Assembly (NCBI GenBank): GCA_900290095.1
Contig: OKQS01000001.1
Span: forward strand, 612,431 to 676,430
Origin: Khoudiadiopia massiliensis
GTDB lineage: Bacteria; Bacillota; Clostridia; Tissierellales; Peptoniphilaceae
Direction: 5' to 3'
Length of the DNA stretch: 64,000 nucleotides
Made by a program: the position numbers and the translations under genes
Notes under the pieces: generated by a model
Databases searched by the model: none
The model's input: only the letters and a program-made list of their open reading frames with translations
What the model was told of the DNA's origin: nothing
In this document: positions 1 through 7,991 of the stretch, piece after piece
Numbering within the stretch: the stretch's first letter is position 1
How the letters are laid out: each line of letters begins with the position of its first letter

Positions 1-75
1 ATAGAGTTTTTCAACTCCCTTTCCGGATTTAAGGTATTCAAGTACCGGCATTCTGCCGCATATATATTCTTCCAT
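1..75 (-). CDS. rlmB: 23S rRNA (guanosine-2'-O-)-methyltransferase RlmB, N-terminal fragment
   Basis: Only the first 25 codons are inside the window; the gene runs off the left edge. The visible protein begins MEEYICGRMPVLEYLKSG, which matches the start of the SpoU/TrmH-family enzyme RlmB (usual opening: MEEYIxGRNPVxEALKSG). RlmB methylates G2251 of 23S rRNA with S-adenosylmethionine. The ATG overlaps the cysS stop codon by one base (TGATG) and follows a GGAAAGGG ribosome binding site, so the two genes are translationally coupled. In Bacillus cysS is followed by mrnC and then rlmB; here mrnC is absent from that position. The call rests on a short stretch, but context and sequence agree. Confidence 0.8.
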   Translation of the reverse strand, partial: MEEYICGRMPVLEYLKSGKGVEKLY

Positions 76-1493
76 CAGGATTCCCTTTCCCAAACAGCCC
101 CGGTTGACGTGTCTTTGATGACTATCCCCATAGACTTGAGCTTATCTCTTATGGCATCGGCCTTGGCATAGTCTTTAGCCTTTCTGGCCTCTTCCCTTTC
201 CTCAACCAACTTGTCAATATCTTCCCGGCCTTCCGCTTCTTCATTGCGGTCTTCCAGGCCCAAAACATCAAGCAGGTCCGTATATGTTTTATATATTTTT
301 TCAAGGCTTCCCTTTGAAATCTTTTCCGAAAGCTTGGTGTTGACCAGCCTGGCTATGTCAAAAAGGGCCGTAAGAGCGTCTGCCGTATTCAGATCGTCGG
401 ACATGACCCTGATAAAATCCTGTCTGGCCTTCTCGGCCTCATCAAGCAGGTCCGCCTCCGAGCTTTCGCCCTGATCACCGGCATGCTCAATATAGCGCTC
501 AAGCTCATGTTTGGCATTCATAAGTCTCTCATAGCCGGCTTTTGACTGGACCATAACTTCCCTTGAGAAATTTATGGGTGACCTGTAATGGGCTGAAAGC
601 AGCCACATTCTGACAATGATCAAATCGAATTCTTCTTCAATATCCACCAAGCGGAAGAAGTTTCCCAAGGACTTGGACATCTTCTCCTGTTTTCCGTCTT
701 TTGAGGATACGGTGATCATGCCGTTGTGCATCCAGTACCTGGCAAAGGTCTTGCCGGTAAGGGTTTCAGACTGGGCCCGCTCATTCTCGTGATGGGGGAA
801 CTCCAGATCAGACCCGCCGGCATGAATATCTATGGTTTCCCCTAAGAGGGCCTTGGACATAGCCGAGCACTCTATATGCCAGCCCGGTCTTCCGGGTCCC
901 CAAGGTGAGTCCCAAGCAGGTTCATTAACATCCTTTTGTTTCTTCCAAACAGCAAAGTCCACAGGATCATTTTTCTTATCATTAACGCTTATCCTGGCTC
1001 CTGATCTGAGTTCATCAACTTTCTTACCTGAAAGCTCCCCATAGCCCTTAAAGCCTGAAACATCAAAATACACGGCATCCTCAGCCTCATAGGCACAACC
1101 CTTGTCGATTAGGCCCTGAACGAAATCTATGATGTCTTCTATATGGGCTGTGCAGCGGGGATGGCTGGTCTCTTTTTCCAGCAAATTCAGCCCTGCAGCA
1201 TTTTCATTGAAGGCCTGAATATATTTTTCCGTAACCTTATCGAAAGGGATCCCCTCCGAGTTTGCTTTATTTATTATCTTGTCATCTATATCGGTGAAAT
1301 TGACAACATAGTCAACGTCATAGCCCATATATTTCATAAAGCGGTGGAAGCAGTCAAATACCACCAAGGGTCTGGCGTTTCCTATATGAATATAGTCATA
1401 TACGGTTGGTCCGCATACATACATCTTCAGCTTATTCTCTTCTATGGGTATAAATTCCTCTTTTTTCCTGGTGAGGGTGTTATATACTTGCAT
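75..1493 (-). CDS. cysS: Cysteinyl-tRNA synthetase
   Basis: Class I aminoacyl-tRNA synthetase that charges tRNA-Cys in the cytoplasm. The N-terminus has CGPTVYDYIHIGNARP, giving the first zinc cysteine and the HIGN signature. Further zinc ligands are in GRPGWHIECSAM and HHENERAQSE, and the second ATP signature is KMSKSLGN. The C-terminal DALR-like helical domain is present. The product is 472 residues, normal for the family. The frame is open to 1523, but I start at the ATG at 1493, where AAAGGA sits six bases upstream; the earlier ATG has no ribosome binding site. It lies 36 bases after gltX and overlaps rlmB, so the three form one operon. Confidence 0.96.
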   Translation of the reverse strand: MQVYNTLTRKKEEFIPIEENKLKMYVCGPTVYDYIHIGNARPLVVFDCFHRFMKYMGYDVDYVVNFTDIDDKIINKANSEGIPFDKVTEKYIQAFNENAAGLNLLEKETSHPRCTAHIEDIIDFVQGLIDKGCAYEAEDAVYFDVSGFKGYGELSGKKVDELRSGARISVNDKKNDPVDFAVWKKQKDVNEPAWDSPWGPGRPGWHIECSAMSKALLGETIDIHAGGSDLEFPHHENERAQSETLTGKTFARYWMHNGMITVSSKDGKQEKMSKSLGNFFRLVDIEEEFDLIIVRMWLLSAHYRSPINFSREVMVQSKAGYERLMNAKHELERYIEHAGDQGESSEADLLDEAEKARQDFIRVMSDDLNTADALTALFDIARLVNTKLSEKISKGSLEKIYKTYTDLLDVLGLEDRNEEAEGREDIDKLVEEREEARKAKDYAKADAIRDKLKSMGIVIKDTSTGAVWERES

Positions 1494-1529
1494 ATTATTT
1501 CCTTTCCCGGCTTCTCTTTTCATTATATT

Positions 1530-3008
1530 TTATATTTTCATGGCCCTCTCAAGCCTTGACAGGATCTCCTCCCTGCCCAATACCAGCATGGTGTTGGTGA
1601 AATCCGGACCTGAAGCTGATCCTACAATCGCAGACCTGATGGGAAACCAAAGTTTTTTCCCCTTAATGCCGCTTTCCTCCTGAATCGACTTGACCAGGCC
1701 CGAGGCAAAGTCCTTGTCGAACTTTTCCGCCTCTTTGACTTTTTTATGGAAAAGAGGAAGGAGGATTTTGGCCTCGTCCGACTTCAATGCGGCCTCGGCC
1801 TCCTCTTCATAGGCCAGGTCTTGGCTCTTGCAGAAGAAGTGACGGGTCATTTCCGGAACCTGGTCGAAATATTCGATCCTGTTCCCATAGGTCTCCGCCA
1901 AGAGAAGGATCTTTTCATTCGGATATGAATCGTCAATTAGGCCGGCTTTTTTCAGGTATTTTTCAATATATTTGGCAATTTCTTCAGGGGCCATCTTTTT
2001 GATATATTCCTGGTTAAACCAATTGAGTTTCTTTATATCAAATATTCCGCCTCTTTTGGCCACCCTGTCAAAGTCAAACTCCTCAATCATCTCCTCCATG
2101 CTCATGATTTCCTTGTTTGATTTGGGGCTCCAGCCCAAGAGTGCCATGTAGTTAACCAGGGCCTGGGGCAGGTAACCCTTCTCATTGAAAGATTCTACTG
2201 AAACATCTCCCTGCCTCTTGGAGAGCTTTTTACCGTCATTTCCAAGAACTGTGGGAAGATGGATGAATTCGGGTTCCTTCCATCCAAAAGCCCTAAAAAG
2301 AAGGACGTGTTTAGGCGTTGAGGATATCCACTCTTCCCCTCTAACAACATGGGTAACTCCCATAGTGTGGTCGTCAACCACAACTGCAAAGTGATAGGTT
2401 GGGAAGCCGTCAGATTTTATCAGGACCTGGTCGTCCATCTCGTCAGTATTTATGGTAATTTTGCCCTTGATCCTGTCATTGAAGCTTACGTCCTCATTCT
2501 CAGGCAATTTCAAGCGGATAACGTAGGGTTCTCCCCGGCTGACCCTGGCCTCGGCCTCTTCCCGGCTCAGGTCCCTGCAATGGCCGTCATATCTGGCTGT
2601 AAGCCCTTTGGCCCTTTGTTCTTCTCTGATCTTGTCCAATCTCTCCTGGGAACAGAAACAATAATATGCCTTTCCCTCATCAAGAAGCCGGTCTATGTAA
2701 GGCTTGTATATATCCTTATCAACCCTTTCAGACTGGATATAGGGTCCGAATTGACCTTCCTGGTAAAGCTCCCCCTTGTCGTTCAGCATGGGGCCTTCAT
2801 CGTATTCCAGACCCGACCACTTCATTATTCTAATAAGGTTCTCCAAGGCCCCCTCAACAAAGCGGGTCCTGTCGGTATCCTCAATTCTGAGGACAAATCG
2901 GCCGCCATAATGACGGGCATAAAGAAAGTTAAACAGGGCGGTTCTGAGTCCCCCAATGTGCATGTATCCTGTTGGACTGGGTGCAAAACGCACGCAGATT
3001 TTAGACAT
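1530..3008 (-). CDS. gltX: Glutamyl-tRNA synthetase
   Basis: Class I synthetase that attaches glutamate to tRNA-Glu and, in most Bacillota lacking GlnRS, also to tRNA-Gln. It opens with RFAPSPTGYMHIGGLRTALFN (HIGH-type signature) and carries GKKLSKRQGDVSV as the KMSKS-type loop. A cysteine/histidine cluster lies around YYCFCSQERL. Length is 492 residues, typical. The start chosen is the ATG at 3008, preceded by a full AGGAGG with six-base spacing; the ATG at 3026 has no such site. First gene of the gltX-cysS-rlmB operon. Confidence 0.96.
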   Translation of the reverse strand: MSKICVRFAPSPTGYMHIGGLRTALFNFLYARHYGGRFVLRIEDTDRTRFVEGALENLIRIMKWSGLEYDEGPMLNDKGELYQEGQFGPYIQSERVDKDIYKPYIDRLLDEGKAYYCFCSQERLDKIREEQRAKGLTARYDGHCRDLSREEAEARVSRGEPYVIRLKLPENEDVSFNDRIKGKITINTDEMDDQVLIKSDGFPTYHFAVVVDDHTMGVTHVVRGEEWISSTPKHVLLFRAFGWKEPEFIHLPTVLGNDGKKLSKRQGDVSVESFNEKGYLPQALVNYMALLGWSPKSNKEIMSMEEMIEEFDFDRVAKRGGIFDIKKLNWFNQEYIKKMAPEEIAKYIEKYLKKAGLIDDSYPNEKILLLAETYGNRIEYFDQVPEMTRHFFCKSQDLAYEEEAEAALKSDEAKILLPLFHKKVKEAEKFDKDFASGLVKSIQEESGIKGKKLWFPIRSAIVGSASGPDFTNTMLVLGREEILSRLERAMKI

Positions 3009-3065
3009 CTCTAGCCTCCTAATCAATAAAAATAAATAAGCATAAAGTTTTCACTTAAATCGGCA

Positions 3066-3083
3066 ATTATATTTATTTTAGCA
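3066..3083 (-). promoter_or_regulatory. Candidate gltX operon promoter (extended -10)
   Basis: On the minus strand this stretch contains TTGTGCTAAAAT, an extended -10 of the form TGnTAAAAT, directly followed by ATATAAT, a second possible -10. No convincing -35 hexamer lies 17 bases upstream. It is placed 58-75 bases before the gltX start. Which hexamer is used cannot be decided by eye. Confidence 0.35.
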
Positions 3084-3201
3084 CAATTCCGTCCCCTATC
3101 TCCCCATAAATGCTACACAGATTTAATTTAGAATCTAGGGAGTTTTATTATAGAAAAAAAAACAACAAGTCGTATATGTATTGTAATTGAAAGGATTTAT
3201 T

Positions 3202-3954
3202 ATGTTTGTCGGATTATTAATATTTGCTTTAGGCTGTCTCCTCCTTTTGGGGCAGGTCTTTGCGAAAAGCATCTGGTTTCTTTGGAAATACTTTTGGCCA
3301 ACCTTTTTGATAATCTATGGGATAAGGCGACTGGCCCAAAAAAACAAATCTCGCTATATTTCATTATTCATAATAGCCTTCGGTGGCCTGTCCTTGGTAA
3401 GAAGCTTGGGTGTCTTGAAGGGTTCCGTTACCGGAATTATCATGGCAATTATATTGATCCTTTGCGGTTTGAAAATTATGCTTGATGAGAAGACCAGGAC
3501 AAACACCTTCTCCTTCAATGTCAACAGGCCAGGTTCAGGCGGCGACCATCAGACCGATGAGGAGTCTGAAGATGAGGAAGAAGCCAAATATGAATATAGG
3601 AAAAGCGGATATGAGAACACCTTCTATGAGGAGAAGGATATCATTGATGAGCGCTTCATCTTCACCCAGGCAAATCGGATTTATAGGTCTGACAATTTCA
3701 GCGGGGGCCGACTTGAAGCCGATTTCTCGGACGTTACCCTGGATCTTAAAAATGTCTGGCCCTTGGAAGATGTGGTTCGCCTTGACCTGACCATAAATTT
3801 CGGCAATGTCAAGATCATGGTGCCCTCAGACTGGCATGTAACCGTCAACGGAACCCACTACTATTCAACTTCAACAAACGATAAGGATGCCGAAAACAAT
3901 ACAACCCTGGTTATAAACAGCAAGGTTTTTGCCGGCAATCTGAAAATTGTATAA
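3202..3954 (+). CDS. LiaF-like membrane protein (cell-envelope stress family)
   Basis: Predicted membrane protein of 250 residues. The first ~95 residues hold about four hydrophobic segments (LiaI/LiaF-like transmembrane region). A charged, Glu-rich linker follows. The C-terminal beta-rich domain contains DLTINFGNVKIMVPSDWHV, which resembles the LiaF C-terminal domain (LiaF inhibits the LiaRS two-component system in Bacillus). No liaRS genes are nearby, so a link to antibiotic response is only family-based. The frame opens at a TTG at 3187, but GAAAGGA lies seven bases before the ATG at 3202, which I take as the start. It stands alone on the plus strand, convergent with cdaR across a shared terminator. 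Confidence 0.7.
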   Translation: MFVGLLIFALGCLLLLGQVFAKSIWFLWKYFWPTFLIIYGIRRLAQKNKSRYISLFIIAFGGLSLVRSLGVLKGSVTGIIMAIILILCGLKIMLDEKTRTNTFSFNVNRPGSGGDHQTDEESEDEEEAKYEYRKSGYENTFYEEKDIIDERFIFTQANRIYRSDNFSGGRLEADFSDVTLDLKNVWPLEDVVRLDLTINFGNVKIMVPSDWHVTVNGTHYYSTSTNDKDAENNTTLVINSKVFAGNLKIV

Positions 3955-3959
3955 AACCA

Positions 3960-3994
3960 CAAAAAACAGGGCCCAAATCCGGGCCCTGTTTTTT
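3960..3994. terminator. Bidirectional terminator between the LiaF-like gene and cdaR
   Basis: A perfect 9-bp stem (ACAGGGCCC / GGGCCCTGT) around a six-base loop AAATCC is flanked by an A-tract on the left and a T-tract on the right. It can end transcription in both directions, serving the plus-strand gene ending at 3954 and the minus-strand cdaAR operon ending at 3998. Confidence 0.9.
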
Positions 3995-3997
3995 ATC

Positions 3998-5224
3998 CTA
4001 TTTCTTTGTTATCCTAAAAGCAATCTTATCCGGGCTGAGTCCCAAGAGACTCATATTCTCAGGTAAGATGGCGTCTAAACTCACATCAATCCTCGAGTTT
4101 TCAACGAGATTTTCCAGGTGTGAAAAATCACAGTATATTTCAAATCCGCCGTCATTGATCTTTGCCAATTCCGAAGGAAAAGCCCTAAGCTTGACCTTTA
4201 TATTTTGGCTCGGATCTACAGGGAGAGCCTTTAAATCTTTGTTTATCCCTATGACCTTGACATCCCCGGCCACCAGGCTTATTTCCTTCTCTGTTATGGA
4301 CTCCATTAAAATATCCATTTCGGCCGTTCTGATATTTTCAACGGGCTCTACGCCCTCAGGATAATTCAGCTTTACAGTATATTTTCCGGAATTGCCTATG
4401 TCTTTCATGTCTATAGGTTCTGTCTTGATGAATTCCAAATTATCCAGAAACTCGGCCTTACCTTTTACCAGGACCTCATTAGGATTGAGCTTGTTCTCGC
4501 TTATTCTCATTCCCTCAGCTCCAACTCCTGTGAAAACGGCCTTGACCGGAACACGAGCCTGCTTAAGAATCCTGGCTGTCAAATTCACCTCTTCCAGGGA
4601 CATGTGGATCCCGTCCACCTTGTTTCCGTCCTTATCAACCGGGACCAGCTTTACATTGGCAGACGTATCCTCTGTGAGCCCACTCAAATCTATAAGGGCT
4701 TCAAGGTGGTCAACCGCCTCTATCTTTGATCTTACACCCTTGCAAGGTACCTTGGACGGATTAACGCTGACCTTCTCCAGAACACAATTTTGATCCAGTT
4801 TTCCCTTGGTCCCGGCCTGAACCGGGAGACTCCTGTTTATTATGCCCTGAACTTCTACGCTGATCCTCTCCGTGGTGCCGTCATTATTTAAACTGACATT
4901 GTCCGGCAGGTCGTATCTGACCCTGACGGTCTGCACCCCCTCATGAAGGCCGGCAGCATCTATGCTTGCCGTTATATCACCTTTCTTAATTCTTCCGACA
5001 ACATTCCTTTTCCCTATTATCCTCACACTCAATGAGGCGGGGTCAACGGTGACTATTGACATGTTCCTATTATCCAAGGTTTCGGTGTTGTTTATAACAA
5101 GATTTATATCGTTGAAAGTTTTCCTTTGCATGGGATTGACCCCGGAAACTATATATGACCAGAGCAGGAAGCCTGTTATCAGTGAAAAAAGCTTCCACTT
5201 CCAGTTATTCTTGAGAATCTTCAC
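3998..5224 (-). CDS. cdaR: YbbR-domain regulator of diadenylate cyclase (CdaR)
   Basis: Membrane-anchored protein that in other Bacillota binds and modulates the c-di-AMP synthase CdaA. One transmembrane helix near the N-terminus (LFSLITGFLLWSYIVSG) is followed by about four YbbR-type repeats (for example LSVRIIGKRNVVGRI, KVPCKGVRSKIEAV, NEVLVKGKAEFLDNL). Length is 408 residues, within the usual range. The longest frame begins at a TTG at 5248, but AAGGAGG lies six bases before the GTG at 5224, giving MKILKNNWKWKL; I use that. It overlaps the end of cdaA by 20 bases. In many Bacillota glmM follows cdaR; here a terminator follows instead. Confidence 0.9.
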   Translation of the reverse strand: MKILKNNWKWKLFSLITGFLLWSYIVSGVNPMQRKTFNDINLVINNTETLDNRNMSIVTVDPASLSVRIIGKRNVVGRIKKGDITASIDAAGLHEGVQTVRVRYDLPDNVSLNNDGTTERISVEVQGIINRSLPVQAGTKGKLDQNCVLEKVSVNPSKVPCKGVRSKIEAVDHLEALIDLSGLTEDTSANVKLVPVDKDGNKVDGIHMSLEEVNLTARILKQARVPVKAVFTGVGAEGMRISENKLNPNEVLVKGKAEFLDNLEFIKTEPIDMKDIGNSGKYTVKLNYPEGVEPVENIRTAEMDILMESITEKEISLVAGDVKVIGINKDLKALPVDPSQNIKVKLRAFPSELAKINDGGFEIYCDFSHLENLVENSRIDVSLDAILPENMSLLGLSPDKIAFRITKK

Positions 5225-6059
5225 CGGCTTCCTCCTTACTCTTTGCAAAAAATCTGTTCAATACGTTATACTTGCTTTCCTCTTCCACAAAATTTACAAG
5301 GACGGATTTTAAGGTTTCCTCATCTAGACGGCGAGCGATCTTGCCATCCCTGCATACGGATATCAGGCCTGTTTCCTCGCTAACAACTATGACCAAGGCA
5401 TCCGACCTCTCGCTTATGCCCAAGGCCGCCCTATGCCTGGTTCCAAGTTCTTTATTTAAATTGTTGTTCTGCGTGAGTGGAAGAAATACCCCGGCAGCCC
5501 TGACCTCATTGCCCTTTATCACCACGGCCCCATCATGAAGGGGAGTGTTTGGAATAAATATATTTATCAGAAGTTCGGCTGTAACAAGGCCTTCTATCTC
5601 AGTTCCTGATTCAAGCAGGTCACTCAAACCCGTCCGGCCTTCTATTACAATAAGCGCCCCTATTTTCTGTCTTGATAGGGACAGGCAGGCCCTGACTATT
5701 TCGTCAATCTGGGGATTGTCATCGCTGTCGTCATTATTAACAAAGGAGAGCAGCCAGCCTTGAGACCTACCAAGCCTCTCGAAAGCCCTCCTGAGCTCGG
5801 GTTGGAAAATTACTATTACCAAAATGAAGCCTGCGGTCAGTATGTTGGACATCAGCCAATTTACCGTATAAAGATTTAACCAGTCACTTACCTGGGCCAT
5901 TATCAATATGGCCAGAAAGCCTTTAATAAGCTGCTCGGCCCTTGTCTCCTTAACTAAGAGAATTAAATAATATATTATTACCGAGATGACCAGTATGTCG
6001 ATCAAGTCGGATAATTTAAAGGTTAAAAAAAGTTGAGTAAAATTCTGAAATGCGTCCAT
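5205..6059 (-). CDS. cdaA: Diadenylate cyclase CdaA (membrane type)
   Basis: Condenses two ATP into cyclic di-AMP, the messenger for potassium and osmotic homeostasis and cell-wall control. The first ~90 residues carry three transmembrane helices. The DisA_N catalytic domain follows with PLHDGAVVI (DGA motif) and GTRHRAALGISE (RHR motif), both intact. Length is 284 residues, normal for CdaA and distinct from DNA-scanning DisA, which has extra C-terminal domains. AAAGGAGGT lies five bases before the ATG. It is the first gene of cdaA-cdaR. The DisA paralogue that usually lies between radA and yacL is missing from this window. Confidence 0.95.
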   Translation of the reverse strand: MDAFQNFTQLFLTFKLSDLIDILVISVIIYYLILLVKETRAEQLIKGFLAILIMAQVSDWLNLYTVNWLMSNILTAGFILVIVIFQPELRRAFERLGRSQGWLLSFVNNDDSDDNPQIDEIVRACLSLSRQKIGALIVIEGRTGLSDLLESGTEIEGLVTAELLINIFIPNTPLHDGAVVIKGNEVRAAGVFLPLTQNNNLNKELGTRHRAALGISERSDALVIVVSEETGLISVCRDGKIARRLDEETLKSVLVNFVEEESKYNVLNRFFAKSKEEAGEDSQE

Positions 6060-6123
6060 ACCGACCTCCTTTTCTTTTTATTTTAACACAGTAATGTTGG
6101 AGGGAATCCACTTAATTCTAACT

Positions 6124-6150
6124 TAAAAAAAGAGCAGGCTAAACCTGCTC
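6124..6150 (-). terminator. Terminator of the HPr-like gene
   Basis: Minus-strand hairpin GAGCAGG-TTTAG-CCTGCTC (7-bp perfect stem) followed by seven T residues. It ends the monocistronic HPr-like transcript before cdaA. Confidence 0.9.
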
Positions 6151-6178
6151 GAATTTTTAGAAATACTGAGTTTCAAAA

Positions 6179-6445
6179 TCAGTACTGTCTGATTTCATCA
6201 GTTAAATAAGTATCCAGGGCTTTGATGGCCTCATCCTCGTCTTTACCGTCACATTTGACTTTTATGATACTTCCACCCGGACAGCCCATGCTCAGTACCG
6301 ACATAATGGACTTTCCGTTATATATTTTATTTCCCTTCTCTATGTAAATATCCGAATCATATAGCTTGCATCTTTCAACAAAATTAGCTGCTGCCCTTGA
6401 TACCAAGCCAATTTCATTTGCAACCATGATCTGCTTTTCTCGCAT
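6179..6445 (-). CDS. HPr-fold protein lacking the phospho-histidine (Crh-like)
   Basis: An 88-residue HPr-family protein. HPr normally carries GLHARPA, with His15 phosphorylated by PTS enzyme I. Here the same place reads GLVSRAAANF, so residue 15 is valine and phosphotransfer through His15 is not possible. The HPr-kinase site is intact: NGKSIMSVLSMG puts serine exactly at position 46. This combination resembles Bacillus Crh (Gln15, Ser46), a regulatory HPr paralogue that acts with CcpA when phosphorylated on Ser46; that role here is inference. AGAGGGGAA precedes the ATG. It is monocistronic, with its own promoter (6539-6567) and terminator. A catalytic HPr presumably lies elsewhere in the genome. 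Confidence 0.85.
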   Translation of the reverse strand: MREKQIMVANEIGLVSRAAANFVERCKLYDSDIYIEKGNKIYNGKSIMSVLSMGCPGGSIIKVKCDGKDEDEAIKALDTYLTDEIRQY

Positions 6446-6538
6446 TTTCCCCTCTCTTTCAAAAACGATTCGAAATCTTTTATGGTCTCTAAAAGAATTA
6501 AAAAAGGCCCTAAGCTTTTTAGGAAATCCTTTTCTTAA

Positions 6539-6567
6539 ATTATTGACGAAAAGTAAGCCTTTGTCAA
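6539..6567 (-). promoter_or_regulatory. Sigma-A promoter of the HPr-like gene
   Basis: Minus strand: consensus -35 TTGACA (6562-6567), 17-base spacer, -10 AATAAT (6539-6544). The predicted transcript starts near 6532 and has a leader of about 85 bases. The leader begins with a small hairpin (CCTAA / TTAGG) followed by a T-run, around 6499-6530, which could stabilise or attenuate the message. Confidence 0.7.
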
Positions 6568-6624
6568 CTGATAATTATCTCAATTTTTGATATTATAATT
6601 TTATCCACAATAGGAGGCTTCATA

Positions 6625-7989
6625 ATGATAAGGAAAACAAGGTTTAATAAAAGAAATTACAGAACCGAGCCGATGGCCGATCTTGAGAGTGAGCTTAGAC
6701 TCAGTGAAGATAGACAAATTAAAAAGAGAATGGAAAAAAGAAAAAGAAGGGCCGGCTTGAGAAAAAAGAAGATAAAAAATCGCTTGAAGCTCGGTCTCTT
6801 TGCTTTTTTGATTTTCTTTATTCCTACAAGCATTTATATTTTGGCCGGAAGGCTGTTTTTTACAGACACACCGGAAAGTATTCCCGACATCAGGCAGAGG
6901 CTTAATGAAAATATAAGCGGAAATATAAAGCCCTCGGAAACAAAAGGGCGCAAGCTCACCGGGGCTGAAATGGCGGCCGATTTTGATATCCTTACTAACA
7001 GCATTGAAGCCCTCCCCAAAGAGAACAGGTCGGATATAGAAAAGGACCAATACCTCCAGGCCAAAGAAGATGCAAAAAAAGAAATTAGAGAATTGAAAAG
7101 CGATGAGGGTTTCTATGAAATCCTAAAAAAATTTGCCAAGCTTTCTTGCGGAGACAATGTCAAGATACTGGACTTGGCTGCTTATAACAGGGCTGTGAAG
7201 AATTTGGGTCACGGAATATATGAGGAATCTTCTCCATATGCAAAAATACTCAGCCATCCCCGGGTCAAATCCCGCTATTCCAAGATGATCCCTATTGAGG
7301 CAAGCCAATTTCAAAAGATCCCGGTCCTCAAAAAAAACGGGACAGGCCTAATACTTTCAGGCCTATCTTTTGATGAGGGTGACATTGAGTCGGCAAAAAA
7401 AACCATACCGGGATTTTTAAGCCAGGCGAAAACAGCATCGAGCCTGACAATTGATCTAAGGGGGCTTGACGGGACCTCCCAAAGCTATTGGCTGGAATGC
7501 ATAGCCCCCTATATTGTTTCGGGCTCCTACCACGCTGAAAGCTACCTGTATTTCGGCAAGGGTTTTGACAATTTCGTAGACTACCTGTCCACTGAAGAAA
7601 AATCCCAAAGCATAGACCTGGAGGACGGTCGTGAAGAAGTTTCATATAGGGTTCCTGAATCCATAAGAAAGAAAATAGAAGATACAGCATATCAAAAAAA
7701 GCTTACGGCATCTGTTGTCAGCCAAAGAATGAGGCTTGAACCCGATAAGCTGATCTTTTTGGTTGACGAAAAAACTAAAAATGCAGCTGAAAGTTTTGCA
7801 GACTTCTTCCAATACAACGACCTGGCAACCATAGTCGGTGAAAAAACTTTCGGTAACGCCTGGGACATTCCTCCCTTTTATCTCATGCTTGATCACTCGG
7901 GCTATGTGGCAAGCTTTGACGTAACCCTCCAGCAAAACTTAAACGGCACAAGCCTGACAATGGATTCCCGACTGGTGCCTGACCGCTGA
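6625..7989 (+). CDS. Membrane-anchored S41-peptidase-like protein, predicted inactive
   Basis: 454 residues. A very basic cytoplasmic segment (residues 1-54, many Lys/Arg) precedes one transmembrane helix (about 55-76) and a large external domain. The C-terminal part resembles the S41 (C-terminal processing/tricorn) fold: LTIDLRGLDG, then LIFLVDEKTKNAAESFADFF and IVGEKTFGNAW. In active C-terminal processing peptidases the serine precedes Ala-Ala/Ser-Glu and a lysine follows 25 residues later. Here those places are Asn386 and Asn411, so both members of the dyad are gone. It may bind peptides or act as an adaptor (inference). AGGAGG lies seven to eight bases before the ATG. It is a single plus-strand gene, convergent with thrB two bases away, with no terminator between them. 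Confidence 0.6.
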   Translation: MIRKTRFNKRNYRTEPMADLESELRLSEDRQIKKRMEKRKRRAGLRKKKIKNRLKLGLFAFLIFFIPTSIYILAGRLFFTDTPESIPDIRQRLNENISGNIKPSETKGRKLTGAEMAADFDILTNSIEALPKENRSDIEKDQYLQAKEDAKKEIRELKSDEGFYEILKKFAKLSCGDNVKILDLAAYNRAVKNLGHGIYEESSPYAKILSHPRVKSRYSKMIPIEASQFQKIPVLKKNGTGLILSGLSFDEGDIESAKKTIPGFLSQAKTASSLTIDLRGLDGTSQSYWLECIAPYIVSGSYHAESYLYFGKGFDNFVDYLSTEEKSQSIDLEDGREEVSYRVPESIRKKIEDTAYQKKLTASVVSQRMRLEPDKLIFLVDEKTKNAAESFADFFQYNDLATIVGEKTFGNAWDIPPFYLMLDHSGYVASFDVTLQQNLNGTSLTMDSRLVPDR

Positions 7990-7991
7990 TA

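Noticed and set aside
2349-3014. 221-codon plus-strand open frame
   Set aside because: It lies wholly opposite gltX, has no ribosome binding site, and its product resembles nothing. It is a shadow of a strongly coding minus strand.
6601-6609. Single perfect DnaA box (TTATCCACA) between the HPr-like and S41-like genes
   Set aside because: It is isolated; one exact 9-mer in 64 kb is expected by chance in AT-rich DNA.
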